Below, piece by piece: positions 1 to 9,435 of a stretch of DNA of 64,000 nt; positions within the stretch are counted from its first letter, which is position 1; every line of letters begins with the position of its first letter. Made by a program: the position numbers and the translations under genes. The notes under the pieces were generated by a model that worked only from the letters and a program-made list of their open reading frames with translations, did no database searches and had not been told where the DNA came from. The stretch covers positions 7,478,501 through 7,542,500 of the forward strand of contig NZ_CP048222.1 in assembly GCF_010119975.1 (NCBI RefSeq), written 5' to 3'. This DNA comes from Rhodocytophaga rosea. Its GTDB lineage: Bacteria; Bacteroidota; Bacteroidia; Cytophagales; 172606-1.

Positions 1-490
1 CTCCTATAATTCTTGCAGGTATACCCCCAACTATTACCATGGGTGGAATGTCCTTGGTAACCACACTATTGGAAGCGACCACGGCACCTCTACCTATTCT
101 AACGCCAGGTAAAATGGTACACCTGGACGCAATCCAGACATAGTCTTCAATCACTACATCGGCTCCCTTGGAAGTATGGTAATCGTCATGAACATCGTGT
201 TCGAGAGTCCATATATTTGTTTCCTGGGCAATGTCAACATTGTTACCTATTAACAACTTACCTCCCCGGCCATCCAGCAGCACTTTCCTGTTAATAGAGA
301 CATTGTTCCCGATAAATATATTTCCAGGTTTGCGTACTTCTACCCCCATTAGTATCCCTGTTGATTTACCCAGACTTCCCAGCATAGTTTTGTAAAAAAA
401 TAGACGTATCAGGTGAAATGGGATAAAAGTGATAAATCGGTTGAACAGGTAAAAGTAAAGCTGATACAGGAAAATGTTGAGCCCCGACAT
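1..490 (-). CDS. Hexapeptide-repeat acyltransferase, partial (3' end beyond the window)
   Basis: I translated the minus strand from the ATG at 490; 163 codons are present and the gene runs off the window edge without a stop. The protein begins MSGLNIFLYQ, has a hydrophobic, aromatic N-terminus, then left-handed beta-helix hexapeptide repeats (IFIGNNVSI, LLIGNNVDI, VVIEDYVWI) and the coil typical of maltose/galactoside O-acetyltransferase relatives (VVTKDIPPMVIVGGIPARII). The family transfers acetyl or other acyl groups from CoA to sugars. The gene starts 28 bp after the stop of the transferase at 519, so the two are probably one operon for capsule or exopolysaccharide synthesis. The acceptor sugar cannot be told. 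The family is clear; only its extreme C-terminus is missing. Confidence 0.85.
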   Translation of the reverse strand, partial: MSGLNIFLYQLYFYLFNRFITFIPFHLIRLFFYKTMLGSLGKSTGILMGVEVRKPGNIFIGNNVSINRKVLLDGRGGKLLIGNNVDIAQETNIWTLEHDVHDDYHTSKGADVVIEDYVWIASRCTILPGVRIGRGAVVASNSVVTKDIPPMVIVGGIPARIIG

Positions 491-518
491 ATTCTATTTG
501 ACTGTTTGCATGATTAAA

Positions 519-1805
519 TCAATTGTATATTAATTGACTGGCAAATTGCTCAAATTTTTTTAGTGGTGTAGTATCCCGGACCGCTTTGTTATAGGCAAGA
601 TACCTTGTTTTATCAGGAAGTAATCCTTGAAACAACTCTTTTAACTCTTTTTCTGAATGAACAACATTGGGATATTCTTTCAATAAAAGATATTTATCAT
701 TCTGATACTGGTGTACAAAATTTTTGATACTGAGCAAAGACTTGTCTTGTTGAAAGTATTCAAAATCTATAATGATGGAAGGCGTTTCTGTAAAACAGGC
801 TTCAAAACCCAAGGTAGTACCCAGATGGATAAAAGCTTCAGCAAAATGGATTTTTATAAATTTTTCCATGATAAAATCCTCCTGAACCGACAGATCTTTG
901 GACCGGAATTTATCATCCAGTATCACATTCGGCAATTCTTTTAACGACTCATAAATACTCCAGTCTTTCATAACCGGATAGGGCCGTACGACCAGGCGAA
1001 CATCCGGTAAATGTTTCTGCATGGCTTGGCTCAGCAAACGGATTACCTTAATTTCATCTGTTGCAATTTCGGGTGCACCTATGGCACAACCAAAATAAAT
1101 ATAGGGAAAGGAAAATGGTTTGCTGAGACTTGCTTCAGGAATAGACAAAAATTGATCTACATAAGCAAATTGAGAAGCGCCGGTAATCTGGATACGTTCC
1201 GGATGGATATGCTGCAATTTGATCATGTCTTCCCGTATGCCTTCATTCCACACTAAATAATCTACCTGATTGGAATATTTTACCTGTTTACAAGGATGGT
1301 CCCAGCTATACACATATATCTTTACTTTTTTACGTTCCCTGATTAAACGGGCCAGTAGGTAACTGTCGCTAATGTCAGTGAAACAAATAAACTCATCAAT
1401 ATCATCAATCGGAGTAGCCCCTTTGTATTGCAGGTGGTTCAGGTAATAATCATACGTCATGATTCTGGGTAACTTCATAGATAAGTCTAACCAGAACCTG
1501 GCTTTTTTCTGAACAGGTGCAGGGTTTAAGGAAATTTTAAAAACTTCCATCAGATAATAGTTCTGGATGCTTTCCGGAAGCTTGCCCAGGAAACGGAAGA
1601 GGTTATTGAGGATTAGATTTTGTGAGGTAGGAAGATTTTCGTCTGCCATGCGAACCTCAATCCTATCATTTACAAAACTTTTAATCTGCTGCAGATCTTC
1701 CTTTCTGACAAAAAGTACAACCTGGTGTTGCTGGCTGATAATATCGATTACTTTTCTGACATCATTCCGGAAATCGAAAAAATGCACCACAAAGCCTATT
1801 TTCAT
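519..1805 (-). CDS. Putative GT-B type glycosyltransferase / surface carbohydrate biosynthesis protein
   Basis: The gene encodes 428 residues if it starts at the ATG at 1805. The frame stays open to an ATG at 1865, but the later start puts the first beta strand (MKIGFVVHFF) at the N-terminus, as is usual for GT-B folds. The C-terminal half carries a FIHLGTTLGFEACFTETP segment, like the donor-sugar loop of GT-B enzymes and UDP-GlcNAc 2-epimerase relatives, and a preceding VVRPYP strand. It lies just upstream of the hexapeptide acyltransferase with a 28-bp gap, which supports a role in building a surface polysaccharide. Donor and acceptor are unknown, and the family call rests on fold-like motifs, not on a diagnostic signature. 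Confidence 0.6.
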   Translation of the reverse strand: MKIGFVVHFFDFRNDVRKVIDIISQQHQVVLFVRKEDLQQIKSFVNDRIEVRMADENLPTSQNLILNNLFRFLGKLPESIQNYYLMEVFKISLNPAPVQKKARFWLDLSMKLPRIMTYDYYLNHLQYKGATPIDDIDEFICFTDISDSYLLARLIRERKKVKIYVYSWDHPCKQVKYSNQVDYLVWNEGIREDMIKLQHIHPERIQITGASQFAYVDQFLSIPEASLSKPFSFPYIYFGCAIGAPEIATDEIKVIRLLSQAMQKHLPDVRLVVRPYPVMKDWSIYESLKELPNVILDDKFRSKDLSVQEDFIMEKFIKIHFAEAFIHLGTTLGFEACFTETPSIIIDFEYFQQDKSLLSIKNFVHQYQNDKYLLLKEYPNVVHSEKELKELFQGLLPDKTRYLAYNKAVRDTTPLKKFEQFASQLIYN

Positions 1806-1963
1806 ATATAAATTCAGAATCTTGCCTGCATCGGGTAACGCAATATTTGTTACCTGTACAGGCAAAAGGTCTGTATTACGTTAAAGAGGATGGGACCAAT
1901 GTATAATGTATCAAATAAAAGAGTAGAAAATACGATGATCCTCTACTCTCTGCACGTGTTCAT

Positions 1964-2377
1964 TTAAAAAGGGAGGTCATTGTCGGAATCTTCGCCATTG
2001 GGAGCCCAGTCAGTATAGGGTTTAGCCGCTTGTGCCTGCGGAGCTTTGGCTTTTGCCTGTGCATTTCCAGCTACAGGAGCAGCAACAGCCTGCCCGGCGG
2101 TATTGATTTTCCAGGCTTGCAGGGTATTAAAGTATTTTACTTCACCTTTGGCATCTGTCCACTTGCGGCCTTTGAGGTTAAACACCACTTCTACTTGTTG
2201 TCCGGCAGCAAATTTATCGAGTAGGTCACATTTATCTTGTACAAACTCAAATTTAATGTACTCAGGATATTGTGGATTTTCAGCATGTTCCATTACGAAT
2301 TCTCTTTTCTGAAATTTTCCGGATACTTGTTGCGTGGGCATAATTTCCACAATTTTACCAGTCAATTCAAAGCTCAT
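1964..2377 (-). CDS. DUF3127 OB-fold protein with SSB-like acidic tail
   Basis: The 137-residue protein opens with MSFELTGKIVEI and contains the strand pattern of the Bacteroidota DUF3127 family (REFVMEHAENPQYPEYIKF, FNLKGRKWTDAKGE, YFNTLQAWKI), an OB-fold related to single-stranded DNA-binding protein. After about residue 95 it turns into an Ala/Gln/Lys-rich flexible linker and ends in an acidic tip, DSDNDLPF. That tip closely resembles the DDDIPF end by which SSB recruits replication and repair enzymes. I infer a nucleic-acid-binding role; the family has no agreed function that I know of. The gene stands alone, convergent with nothing close and divergent from moeA. Confidence 0.85.
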   Translation of the reverse strand: MSFELTGKIVEIMPTQQVSGKFQKREFVMEHAENPQYPEYIKFEFVQDKCDLLDKFAAGQQVEVVFNLKGRKWTDAKGEVKYFNTLQAWKINTAGQAVAAPVAGNAQAKAKAPQAQAAKPYTDWAPNGEDSDNDLPF

Positions 2378-2637
2378 AGTTATATAGGTAGAAAACAGGG
2401 GTTAGTATTTTTTTAAATCAGACAGGGGCAAGTTACGAATTTCTGCTGTAATATTGAAGAAATACCCCTATATAGCCATCATATTCTGGCCTTGTTTTAC
2501 CGGAGATTTTCTAAAGAAAATATTCACAAACGAGCCAGATATAAAGGCGGTTGCAAGGCAAAACGGTTAGCAAAATGCCATTTCTGTTTTTAAATAGGGA
2601 GGTAAAAAATAGGTTATACGCTTAAATATAAAATTGC

Positions 2638-3831
2638 ATGCTCAGTATACAAGAAGCTGTAAATCTTATTATTGCACAGGCAACATCATTTGGCATAGAA
2701 CAAGTGAGCCTTGATGATGCCCTCGGCCGGGTGCTGGCTGAAAATATTTATGCGGATAGGGATTATCCGCCATTTAACCGGGCTACCATGGATGGGTATG
2801 CGCTACAGTCAACCGCTTTTTCAGAATATAACCCGGATGGATTCTCTTTGATCGAACACCTGTTTGCGGGCAGTATAGCCCAAAAGGAAGTGGTAGCTGG
2901 TACCTGCATCAAAATTATGACCGGCGCTCCGGTTCCGGCAGGTGCTGATGCCGTAATCAGGGTAGAAGATTCCAGGAGGGAAGGGGATAAGGTATATTTC
3001 AATACAAACAACATGAAACCCTGGCTGAATATCGCCCGCCAGGGGGAGGATGCCCGGCAGGGAAACCTGATCATCCCCAAAGACCAGTTAATTACTACCC
3101 AGATTGTGAGTGGCCTGGCTGTAACAGGAAAAGCACAGGTGCAGGTAGCAAAAACACCCGATGTTGCGGTTCTTTCCACCGGAAATGAGGTCAGGCAGGT
3201 AGGAATGGAGGTATTACCCCATCAGATCCGGGATTCGAATACCTTTGCCATCCGGTATTTTCTAAAAAAATTTCATATCCATTCTCCAGCCTCACATCTG
3301 GTGGCTGATAACAAACAAGACCTGAAAACGACCTTGCAGCAACATTTGAATGCAGATATAATAATATTATCAGGTGGTGTTTCTAAAGGGGATGCTGATT
3401 ATGTGCCTGAAGTACTGGCTTCGCTGGGCGTACAACAGGTTTTTCACCGGGTAAAAATCAAGCCAGGTGCGCCTTTGTGGTTTGGGAAATTGCCTGCCGG
3501 AGGTGTTGTATTTGGGTTGCCGGGAAATCCGGTTTCCGTACAAGTGGGTTGTAAAGTATTTATTGAATCCTATTTGCGTACCTGTTTTAACTTACCCCAG
3601 CAACAGCCCCTGATTCTGCCTTTTCTGGTATCAAAAAATAAAAAAACACCCTTTGATGAATATTTCCCTGCTACAATCCTTACCAAAAATGCGATCTCTG
3701 GCATAGCACCTACCCCTTATAATAGCAGTGGAGATGTAGCAGCAACGCTGAATAGCGATGGTATAGCTTTGCATCCGGAATCTATTGATGCGCTTACCGA
3801 AAATACGCCGGTGCAATTCCTGTATTGGTAA
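2638..3831 (+). CDS. moeA: Molybdopterin molybdenumtransferase MoeA
   Basis: This 397-residue protein has normal MoeA length and its main signatures: MDGYAL at residue 51, the GAPVPAGADAVIRVEDS stretch near residue 97, LSGGVSKGDADYVPE around residues 244-255 (the MoaB/MogA-like molybdopterin-binding domain) and LPGNPVS near residue 294. MoeA inserts molybdenum into adenylylated molybdopterin in the cytoplasm, the last common step of Moco synthesis. No other moa/mob gene is next to it, but a molybdenum hydroxylase pair begins 2.3 kb downstream at 6092, a likely consumer of the cofactor. The ATG is preceded by an AT-rich region of about 250 bp that should hold the promoter. Confidence 0.95.
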   Translation: MLSIQEAVNLIIAQATSFGIEQVSLDDALGRVLAENIYADRDYPPFNRATMDGYALQSTAFSEYNPDGFSLIEHLFAGSIAQKEVVAGTCIKIMTGAPVPAGADAVIRVEDSRREGDKVYFNTNNMKPWLNIARQGEDARQGNLIIPKDQLITTQIVSGLAVTGKAQVQVAKTPDVAVLSTGNEVRQVGMEVLPHQIRDSNTFAIRYFLKKFHIHSPASHLVADNKQDLKTTLQQHLNADIIILSGGVSKGDADYVPEVLASLGVQQVFHRVKIKPGAPLWFGKLPAGGVVFGLPGNPVSVQVGCKVFIESYLRTCFNLPQQQPLILPFLVSKNKKTPFDEYFPATILTKNAISGIAPTPYNSSGDVAATLNSDGIALHPESIDALTENTPVQFLYW

Positions 3832-3906
3832 ATAGTCATTGATAAATTGCTTCTGTTTTGTTTCAAAGGCTTATATTAAACCATTACGAAGCTATATAAC
3901 GCAATT

Positions 3907-3936
3907 AACCATTGAAAAATGACCACTGATCAATCA
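3907..3936. repeat. Degenerate heptameric intergenic repeat
   Basis: The stretch reads as 7-base units related to GACCATT: AACCATT, GAAAAAT, GACCACT, GATCAAT. A 24-base match (21 identical) lies at 28994-29017, after miaE. Related units occur just after moeA's stop (AATAGTC ATTGATA). See the finding on heptameric repeats. Confidence 0.45.
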
Positions 3937-4044
3937 AAAACTTATTTTAAAATTAGCTTGATTCCTCTGTTGAAATTTACTAATATTGATTTACCCTTAT
4001 TTAATTGTAAATTTTTTATAAGCGTAACAATGAAACAATAGTTT

Positions 4045-4072
4045 CCGGCTTTGTGGCATCAGCTGAAGCCGG
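4045..4072. other. Hairpin in the leader of the 87-residue protein gene
   Basis: CCGGCTT at 4045-4051 pairs perfectly with AAGCCGG at 4066-4072, and the sequence continues into a second small stem (CGGTT/AACCG). It lies 27 bp before the ATG at 4100. There is no T-run, so it is not an obvious terminator. It could be a 5' leader structure, but a 7-bp stem can arise by chance. Confidence 0.3.
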
Positions 4073-4099
4073 TTTTGGGAACCGTAAAACTGAACGCCT

Positions 4100-4363
4100 A
4101 TGTTAGCCTCTGCTACGATCACAGATATTTTACAAACCTTGTTGCGCCATGAAAAGGTAAGTGCCTGGAAAACCAAATGCTGCTATTCTGATGGTGCCGG
4201 AAATTCGCTTCATGAGATCGATCTTTTTCTCAATACAGGCAGCAGGGAAAAAATTCTTTATCATATGGAGAGTGGAAATGTGATTAAATGCGGAAACAGG
4301 CCTTTTTCGACCCAGTCACCTGTAGATATTGTCGATTTCTTATTAGATCTGTACAACGAATAA
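4100..4363 (+). CDS. Small hypothetical protein (87 aa)
   Basis: An open frame of 87 residues starts at an ATG and reads MLASATITDILQTLLRHEKV. The protein is soluble, slightly acidic, has two cysteines in tandem (KTKCCY) and a C-terminal VDIVDFLLDLYNE helix. I do not recognise a family. It lies between moeA (+) and the convergent homocysteine methyltransferase gene. The composition (few rare-looking residues, alternating helix and strand predictions by eye) looks like a real protein, but only length and composition support it. Confidence 0.5.
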   Translation: MLASATITDILQTLLRHEKVSAWKTKCCYSDGAGNSLHEIDLFLNTGSREKILYHMESGNVIKCGNRPFSTQSPVDIVDFLLDLYNE

Positions 4364-4560
4364 GTACGCACATACAAGAGTGAGTTCCAGATCAAGTGCA
4401 CAAACCTTACCAGCAAGCAGTCACATCTTTTGATGGGTAATTAAAATGTACATACTTTAGAAAGCTTTAAGCCGACAACACTTGAAACTTTCCTTTTCTG
4501 GAAAACACTCACTTTGTTTTGACTTAAACAGGACTCTGCACCCGAGTTATCCAATTTTAG

Positions 4561-5523
4561 TTATCTAACTGAATTCAACTTTTTGTTAAACAAATGCTCA
4601 CAAATCGTCTCTAAATGAGTATGATCCGTGCCACAACAGCCACCAATGATAGTCAGATTGGGAATCAAAGTTTTTAGTTGCTGATAATTTCTGGCAAGCA
4701 ATTGCTTATCACCGCTATCGAGTTCGGTAGATTCATCGAGTTCTTTGTGGCTTTTGGTGGAAGCATTAGCCCGGATGCCTTTTATTCTATTTAACCAGTT
4801 CCCTTCTGTTTGTAATTCTTTCATAAAATGCGTGGGATGGGCGCAATTGATCATGTAATATGCCACATAACGATCAGTTGCCTGGTCGGTTTGAATAATA
4901 GCATCTTGTAGGGATTGTCCACTGGGAAGAATTCCATTTGTTTCAACAGTGAAAGATATTACTACTGGCATACCATATTGTTTGGCCGCCAGCGTAATTC
5001 CAATGGCTTCTTCTACATAATTCATAGTAAGGCCGGAAACCATATCTGCCTGAGTCTGACTGAATGTTTTAATTTGCTCAGAATGATACGTTTCTGCTTC
5101 CTGTGCAGTCATCTGATTGGAAGGAACATAGCCATCACCTCTTGGACCGATACATCCGTTCAGCAGAATGGGAAAACCCGGACGAGCATATTCATCTCTG
5201 AGTTTTGCTACTTCATCAATGGCTATTTTGTTGATTTGTTCTAATGCTTCGGTAGAATAGCCCATTTTTTCTGCCCAGTCTGGATTTGCCCGCCAGGTGG
5301 CCGAATCCAGAATAAATCCGGTCTGATATTTTTGGGCTATGTTCAGGTATGGTCTGAAGTAGTCTGCCAATGCTTTTTTGCCGGCTTCATCATTGAGCAG
5401 GCTAAATGAGGCAAAATAAGTGAGTTCTATGCCCTGGTGAAAAATAAGTGTGGTTTCCAGGCCACCATCAGTAAGAAAGGTATTGCTAGTAATCTGAGTC
5501 AGAATGTCTGAACGGCGTTCCAT
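4561..5523 (-). CDS. Homocysteine S-methyltransferase family protein
   Basis: This 320-residue protein is close in length to MmuM-type enzymes. It has the N-terminal DGGLET strand of the Hcy-binding TIM barrel, the first zinc-ligand cysteine in NGCIGPRGDGY, and the paired zinc cysteines in IGGCCGTDHTHL near the C-terminus. Enzymes of this fold transfer a methyl group from S-methylmethionine or S-adenosylmethionine to homocysteine, giving methionine. The gene is single, with 197 bp before the convergent 87-residue protein gene. The methyl donor cannot be decided here, so I give no gene symbol. The ATG at 5523 is followed by a short polar stretch and then the barrel, as expected. Confidence 0.88.
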   Translation of the reverse strand: MERRSDILTQITSNTFLTDGGLETTLIFHQGIELTYFASFSLLNDEAGKKALADYFRPYLNIAQKYQTGFILDSATWRANPDWAEKMGYSTEALEQINKIAIDEVAKLRDEYARPGFPILLNGCIGPRGDGYVPSNQMTAQEAETYHSEQIKTFSQTQADMVSGLTMNYVEEAIGITLAAKQYGMPVVISFTVETNGILPSGQSLQDAIIQTDQATDRYVAYYMINCAHPTHFMKELQTEGNWLNRIKGIRANASTKSHKELDESTELDSGDKQLLARNYQQLKTLIPNLTIIGGCCGTDHTHLETICEHLFNKKLNSVR

Positions 5524-6091
5524 AGGTTCTATTGATAAGGGTATGATGGATAGATTTTCTTGAATAAATATATAAAAATCAGCACTTTATATGCAATAAA
5601 AGATAGATTTAATAAACACGATTTTCGCTTCTTCCAATCCTGACAAACTTCGATTCTAACATACATTTTGCAGAGAGCTTATCATTGCATTTTAGTACAT
5701 TTAGGAACAGCCAGTGTCATATAAGGGAATAGAGAGTAAGCTGAATAGTGCTGAAAATAATCAGTGAATAATATTCGAACAAACAGGCTATTTCGATTAC
5801 TTCGCCACGATTTACGCTTCTCAACAGGAATATGAAAAAGCCCTGTAACAGCTTATAAAAACCGGGAATCTGAACTAAACTGGTTGCATCAGGAAACTGA
5901 ACTTGCCACTTTGCTTCAGCCGCCTGGTTACTTACAGCAGGTTACTAATACTGAGAGGATAATCCAAAAGAGCATTATTTTAACTACATATTGACTTTTA
6001 TTTAGTTATCAATTTGTTAAAAACCTGTCTGTTTCTTTACATTCTGCCAGAAAATTTAGTAATTTGACTCCAAATCTAACCTTATAATCAA
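5524..6091. other. Intergenic region, 568 bp, possibly with an eroded reading frame
   Basis: This gap separates the divergent methyltransferase and molybdenum-hydroxylase genes and should hold both promoters. On the plus strand around 5791-5840 there is a protein-like stretch (FDYFATIYASQQEYEKAL) that ends in a stop, and around 5860-5950 a second one in another frame (ESELNWLHQETELATLLQ). Together these could be the remains of a small gene, but I recognise no family and cannot exclude chance. Confidence 0.35.
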
Positions 6092-6553
6092 ATGGCCAAG
6101 TATAAGTTACAAATAAACAACCGCAGCTACCAGGCTGATGTAGAGCCAGATACCCCTTTACTGTGGGTTTTGCGCGATCATCTGGGACTGGTGGGTACCA
6201 AATATGGCTGTGGCATTGCCCAGTGTGGTGCCTGTACCATTCACTTAAATGGCGAAGCTACCAGGTCTTGTATGCTGCCGGTTTCAGCGGTAGGTTCTGC
6301 AAAAGTTACCACTATTGAAGGACTTTCTGCAAAAGGCGATCATCCGGTGCAAGTAGCCTGGAATGAAGTGGATGTAGCCCAGTGCGGCTATTGCCAGGCC
6401 GGTCAGATTATGACTGCTGCTGCTTTTCTGAAAAAGAACCCTAAGCCTGCGCCTGAAGAAGTAGATGCCGCCATGCAGGGAAATATCTGCCGGTGTGGAA
6501 CCTATCACCGCATCCGGGAAGCTGTACTTGTTGCCACCACCAAACGTAAATAA
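6092..6553 (+). CDS. (2Fe-2S)-binding subunit of a molybdenum hydroxylase (isoquinoline 1-oxidoreductase alpha-like)
   Basis: The 153-residue protein has the standard small-subunit layout. An N-terminal plant-type ferredoxin domain carries C40, C45, C48 and C60 ([11 protein letters not shown]...RSC), and a C-terminal helical domain carries C98, C101, C133 and C135 ([14 protein letters not shown]). The subunit passes electrons from the molybdenum centre through two iron-sulfur clusters. The large subunit starts 3 bp after its stop, so the two are certainly co-transcribed. No FAD subunit is present, as in the isoquinoline oxidoreductase and aldehyde oxidoreductase-like branch, whose members use an external acceptor such as a cytochrome. 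The substrate is unknown. Confidence 0.92.
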   Translation: MAKYKLQINNRSYQADVEPDTPLLWVLRDHLGLVGTKYGCGIAQCGACTIHLNGEATRSCMLPVSAVGSAKVTTIEGLSAKGDHPVQVAWNEVDVAQCGYCQAGQIMTAAAFLKKNPKPAPEEVDAAMQGNICRCGTYHRIREAVLVATTKRK

Positions 6554-6556
6554 GCC

Positions 6557-8704
6557 ATGTCAACTATACCTAATTCAAGCAGACGAAACTTTCTGAAACT
6601 GGCTGCTACGGCCGGTGGCGGATTATTCATAGGATTTAACTGGAGCACAAGCAGTGCCGCCCAGCTAGAAGTGCTCAATGGCGCTGCAGTTGCTGCAGGA
6701 ACCATTGATTTTAACAGCTATTTGTCTATTGCTACCGATGGGGTAATTACCATTTATTCTCCAAATCCTGAAATAGGACAGAATATTAAAACCTCCTTTC
6801 CGATGGTGGTAGCTGAAGAGCTGGACGTAGATTTTTCCAAAGTAAAAATTGTACAAGCCGCTTTAGATGCTAAAAAATTTGAGCGTCAGCTTACCGGCGG
6901 GAGTGGGGCAGTTCCACATTCCTGGCAACGCTTACGGAAAGCTGGTGCTACTGCCAGGTATATGCTGATCGAAGCAGCTGCCAAACGCTGGAATGTACCT
7001 GCCGGTGAAATTACTACCGATAAAGGAGTGGTTTTGCACAAAGCTAGTGGAAAAAAACTGAGTTATGGTGAACTGGCCACCGAGGCATCTGCCATTCCGG
7101 TACCGGCAGAAGTAAAACTCAAAGACCGGAAAGATTTTAAAATTATCGGTACTTCTGTCAAAAATGTAGATAACCAGAATATTGCTACCGGCAAGCCTTT
7201 ATTTGGCCTTGATTATTACAAGGAAGGAATGCTGTTTGCTATGGTGCAACGCCCATCTGCCTTTGGCCTGAAACTTAAATCTGTGGATTCGGCAGCAGCC
7301 AAAGCCATGCCTGGAATTGTAGATGTGGTTACATTCAAGAATAATGTAGCGGTGGTAGGAAAATCTACCTGGCAGGTAAAAAAGGCGAGGGAAGCCCTTA
7401 AAATTGAATATGAAAAGGAGGGTAATCTTGAAAGTACCACCGATCATAACCGCTTGTTTACCGAATTACTGGATAGTGGAGAAGCAACCATTCGCCGGAA
7501 AGATGGAGATGTAGATACAGCCTTTAAAAATGCGGCTAAAGTGATTAAAGGCGAATATCAGTGCCCATTCCTGCCGCATAGCCCGCTGGAACCCATGAAT
7601 TTTTTTGCGCATGTGCGTCCGGATGGTGTTGAGTTAGTGGGGCCTACCCAGACACCGGAACTGGCCCGTACCGAAACAGCCAAACTGCTGGGTATAGCGC
7701 CTGAAAAAATCACCCTTGAACTGACCAGAATGGGAGGAGGCTTTGGCCGCCGCCTGAAAGCAGATTATGCGCTGGAAGCCGTAGAAGTATCCAGGCTGGT
7801 AAATGCACCTGTTAAGCTGATCTGGACCAGGGAAGATGATATGACCGGCGGAAGCTATCGTCCGGCCGTGCGGTATAGGTTTGAAGCGGCGCTGGATGCC
7901 CAGGGAAATATGGTTGGCTATAAACTCAGAGGGGTAGGTATTAATGCCGGAAACTGTACCAGGGAAAATAACTTCCCATCGGGTGCTGTGGACAACCTGC
8001 TGATTGATTCCGTAGAGCATAAATCTCCCATTACAACCGGAGCCTGGCGGGCACCTATTACCAACTTCCTGGCCTATGCCGAACAATCATTCATAGACGA
8101 AGTGGCGCAGGCAGCAGGAAAAGATCCGGTGCAGTTCCGTCTGGACCTGCTCGATAAGGCCAAAAAAGCACCTGTCGGAGAAATCAAATACGATATCGAC
8201 CGTATGAAAGGGGTTATTCAACTGGCCGCAGAAAAATCTGGCTGGGGTAAAAAACCAGGTGTTTCACAAGGATTTAGTGTTTATTTCTCACATGCTTCCT
8301 ATGTAGCCCAGGTAGGAGAGGTGGTGATGGAAAAAGGAAAACCTGTGTTGAAGAAAGTATATGCGGCTGCCGATTGTGGTATCGTGGTGAATATGAGCGG
8401 TGCCAAACAACAGGTAACCGGGGGAGTTATAGACGGACTAGGTCATGCGATGTATGGTAACATGAGCTTCAAAAATGGCGCTCCCGAGCAAACCAATTAT
8501 AACAACTACCGCCTGATCCGCATCAATGAAATTCCACAGGTAGAAGTGCATTTTGTAGACAATGGCATCGACCCTACAGGCTTAGGCGAACCAGCTTTAC
8601 CTCCTACTGGAGCCGCTGTTTCTAATGCTATTTTTAAAGCTACAGGTAAACGCCTGCGAAATCAGCCTTTTGCTGAACAGGAAGAGTTGAAAGGAATTTC
8701 CTAA
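6557..8704 (+). CDS. Molybdopterin-binding subunit of a xanthine dehydrogenase-family oxidoreductase, Tat-exported
   Basis: This 715-residue protein starts with a twin-arginine signal (SSRRNFLKLAATAGG), so the enzyme should be folded with its cofactor in the cytoplasm and exported to the periplasm, carrying the small subunit with it. It contains the aldehyde-oxidase/xanthine-dehydrogenase a/b hammerhead (around residues 210-290) and the molybdopterin-binding domains, with the GGGFGRR loop near residue 393 and a C-terminal GLGEPALPPTGAAVSNAI segment containing the catalytic-type Glu. It matches the IorB-like branch. A strong hairpin terminator follows at 8726-8763. The substrate (N-heterocycle or aldehyde) cannot be read from the sequence. 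MoeA at 2638 may supply its cofactor. Confidence 0.92.
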   Translation: MSTIPNSSRRNFLKLAATAGGGLFIGFNWSTSSAAQLEVLNGAAVAAGTIDFNSYLSIATDGVITIYSPNPEIGQNIKTSFPMVVAEELDVDFSKVKIVQAALDAKKFERQLTGGSGAVPHSWQRLRKAGATARYMLIEAAAKRWNVPAGEITTDKGVVLHKASGKKLSYGELATEASAIPVPAEVKLKDRKDFKIIGTSVKNVDNQNIATGKPLFGLDYYKEGMLFAMVQRPSAFGLKLKSVDSAAAKAMPGIVDVVTFKNNVAVVGKSTWQVKKAREALKIEYEKEGNLESTTDHNRLFTELLDSGEATIRRKDGDVDTAFKNAAKVIKGEYQCPFLPHSPLEPMNFFAHVRPDGVELVGPTQTPELARTETAKLLGIAPEKITLELTRMGGGFGRRLKADYALEAVEVSRLVNAPVKLIWTREDDMTGGSYRPAVRYRFEAALDAQGNMVGYKLRGVGINAGNCTRENNFPSGAVDNLLIDSVEHKSPITTGAWRAPITNFLAYAEQSFIDEVAQAAGKDPVQFRLDLLDKAKKAPVGEIKYDIDRMKGVIQLAAEKSGWGKKPGVSQGFSVYFSHASYVAQVGEVVMEKGKPVLKKVYAAADCGIVVNMSGAKQQVTGGVIDGLGHAMYGNMSFKNGAPEQTNYNNYRLIRINEIPQVEVHFVDNGIDPTGLGEPALPPTGAAVSNAIFKATGKRLRNQPFAEQEELKGIS

Positions 8705-8725
8705 TTAGTTTATTGCATACGTTTA

Positions 8726-8763
8726 AAAAAAAAGCTACGGAACTCAAACCGTAGCTTTTTTTT
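8726..8763 (+). terminator. Rho-independent terminator after the molybdenum hydroxylase operon
   Basis: AAAAAAGCTACGG pairs with CCGTAGCTTTTTT around a short loop and runs into T9 or more, 22 bp after the stop at 8704. The same GCTACGG/CCGTAGC stem recurs at 10335-10362, after the AraC gene. Confidence 0.85.
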
Positions 8764-8861
8764 TATTTCTTTTCAAAAATGACCAGTTTTTACCACCAGT
8801 CAACAGGCATGGAGTCTGATATTTACATAACAGATTTATTCTTTCACAAAACCTTACTGTT

Positions 8862-9413
8862 ATGCTACGCAGAAATTTTATTCAAACCAGCCTGGTGGCG
8901 GTTCCCCTGGTAAGCTTATCAACCCTGACAGAAGCCGGAATTAAACCAGCTATACAAAGTTTTATAGTTAAAGGTGGAGAAGACCGTTTTAATGAACCGA
9001 TTTTGTACCGGGGTATAAATCCGAATCTGGTGAAAATTTCAGGCAAAGATACAGGTGGCCAACTGGCTATTTTTGAATATATTGGCTTAGAAAAAATGGG
9101 TCCTCCCATGCATGTGCATTACAAGCAGGATGAAATATTTTATGTAGTGGAAGGTGAATATCTGTTTCAGGTAGGAGAGGAGCAGCACCGCTTGAAAGAA
9201 GGAGATACAATTTTTCTCCCCAGAAATATACCACATACCTGGCTTCAGCTCAGCGATAAAGGAAAATTGACCTATCAGGTACAACCGGCCGGAAAAATGG
9301 AGGAATTCTTTAAACAGATGAACGCCATCGAAGGAATACCCACTGAAGATCAAATCCGGAAAGTACATCTGGCGCATGACCTGAAAGTGCTCGGTCCACC
9401 TTTGTCTTTGTAA
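8862..9413 (+). CDS. Cupin-domain protein with twin-arginine-like signal
   Basis: The 183-residue protein starts MLRRNFIQTSLVAVPL, a short RR signal that suggests Tat export. A single cupin domain follows, with metal-ligand candidates H84 and H86 (MHVHY), E91 (KQDEIFY) and H125 (IPHTW), plus the GEYLFQVGEE and EGDTIFLPRNIPHTW strands of the two cupin motifs. Cupins of this type bind a metal and may act as dioxygenases, isomerases or small-molecule sensors; the substrate is not predictable. The AraC-type regulator gene starts 22 bp downstream, so the pair is probably one transcript, bracketed by the two look-alike terminators. Confidence 0.85.
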   Translation: MLRRNFIQTSLVAVPLVSLSTLTEAGIKPAIQSFIVKGGEDRFNEPILYRGINPNLVKISGKDTGGQLAIFEYIGLEKMGPPMHVHYKQDEIFYVVEGEYLFQVGEEQHRLKEGDTIFLPRNIPHTWLQLSDKGKLTYQVQPAGKMEEFFKQMNAIEGIPTEDQIRKVHLAHDLKVLGPPLSL

Positions 9414-9435
9414 ATAGTACCCCTTAACTAAACCG

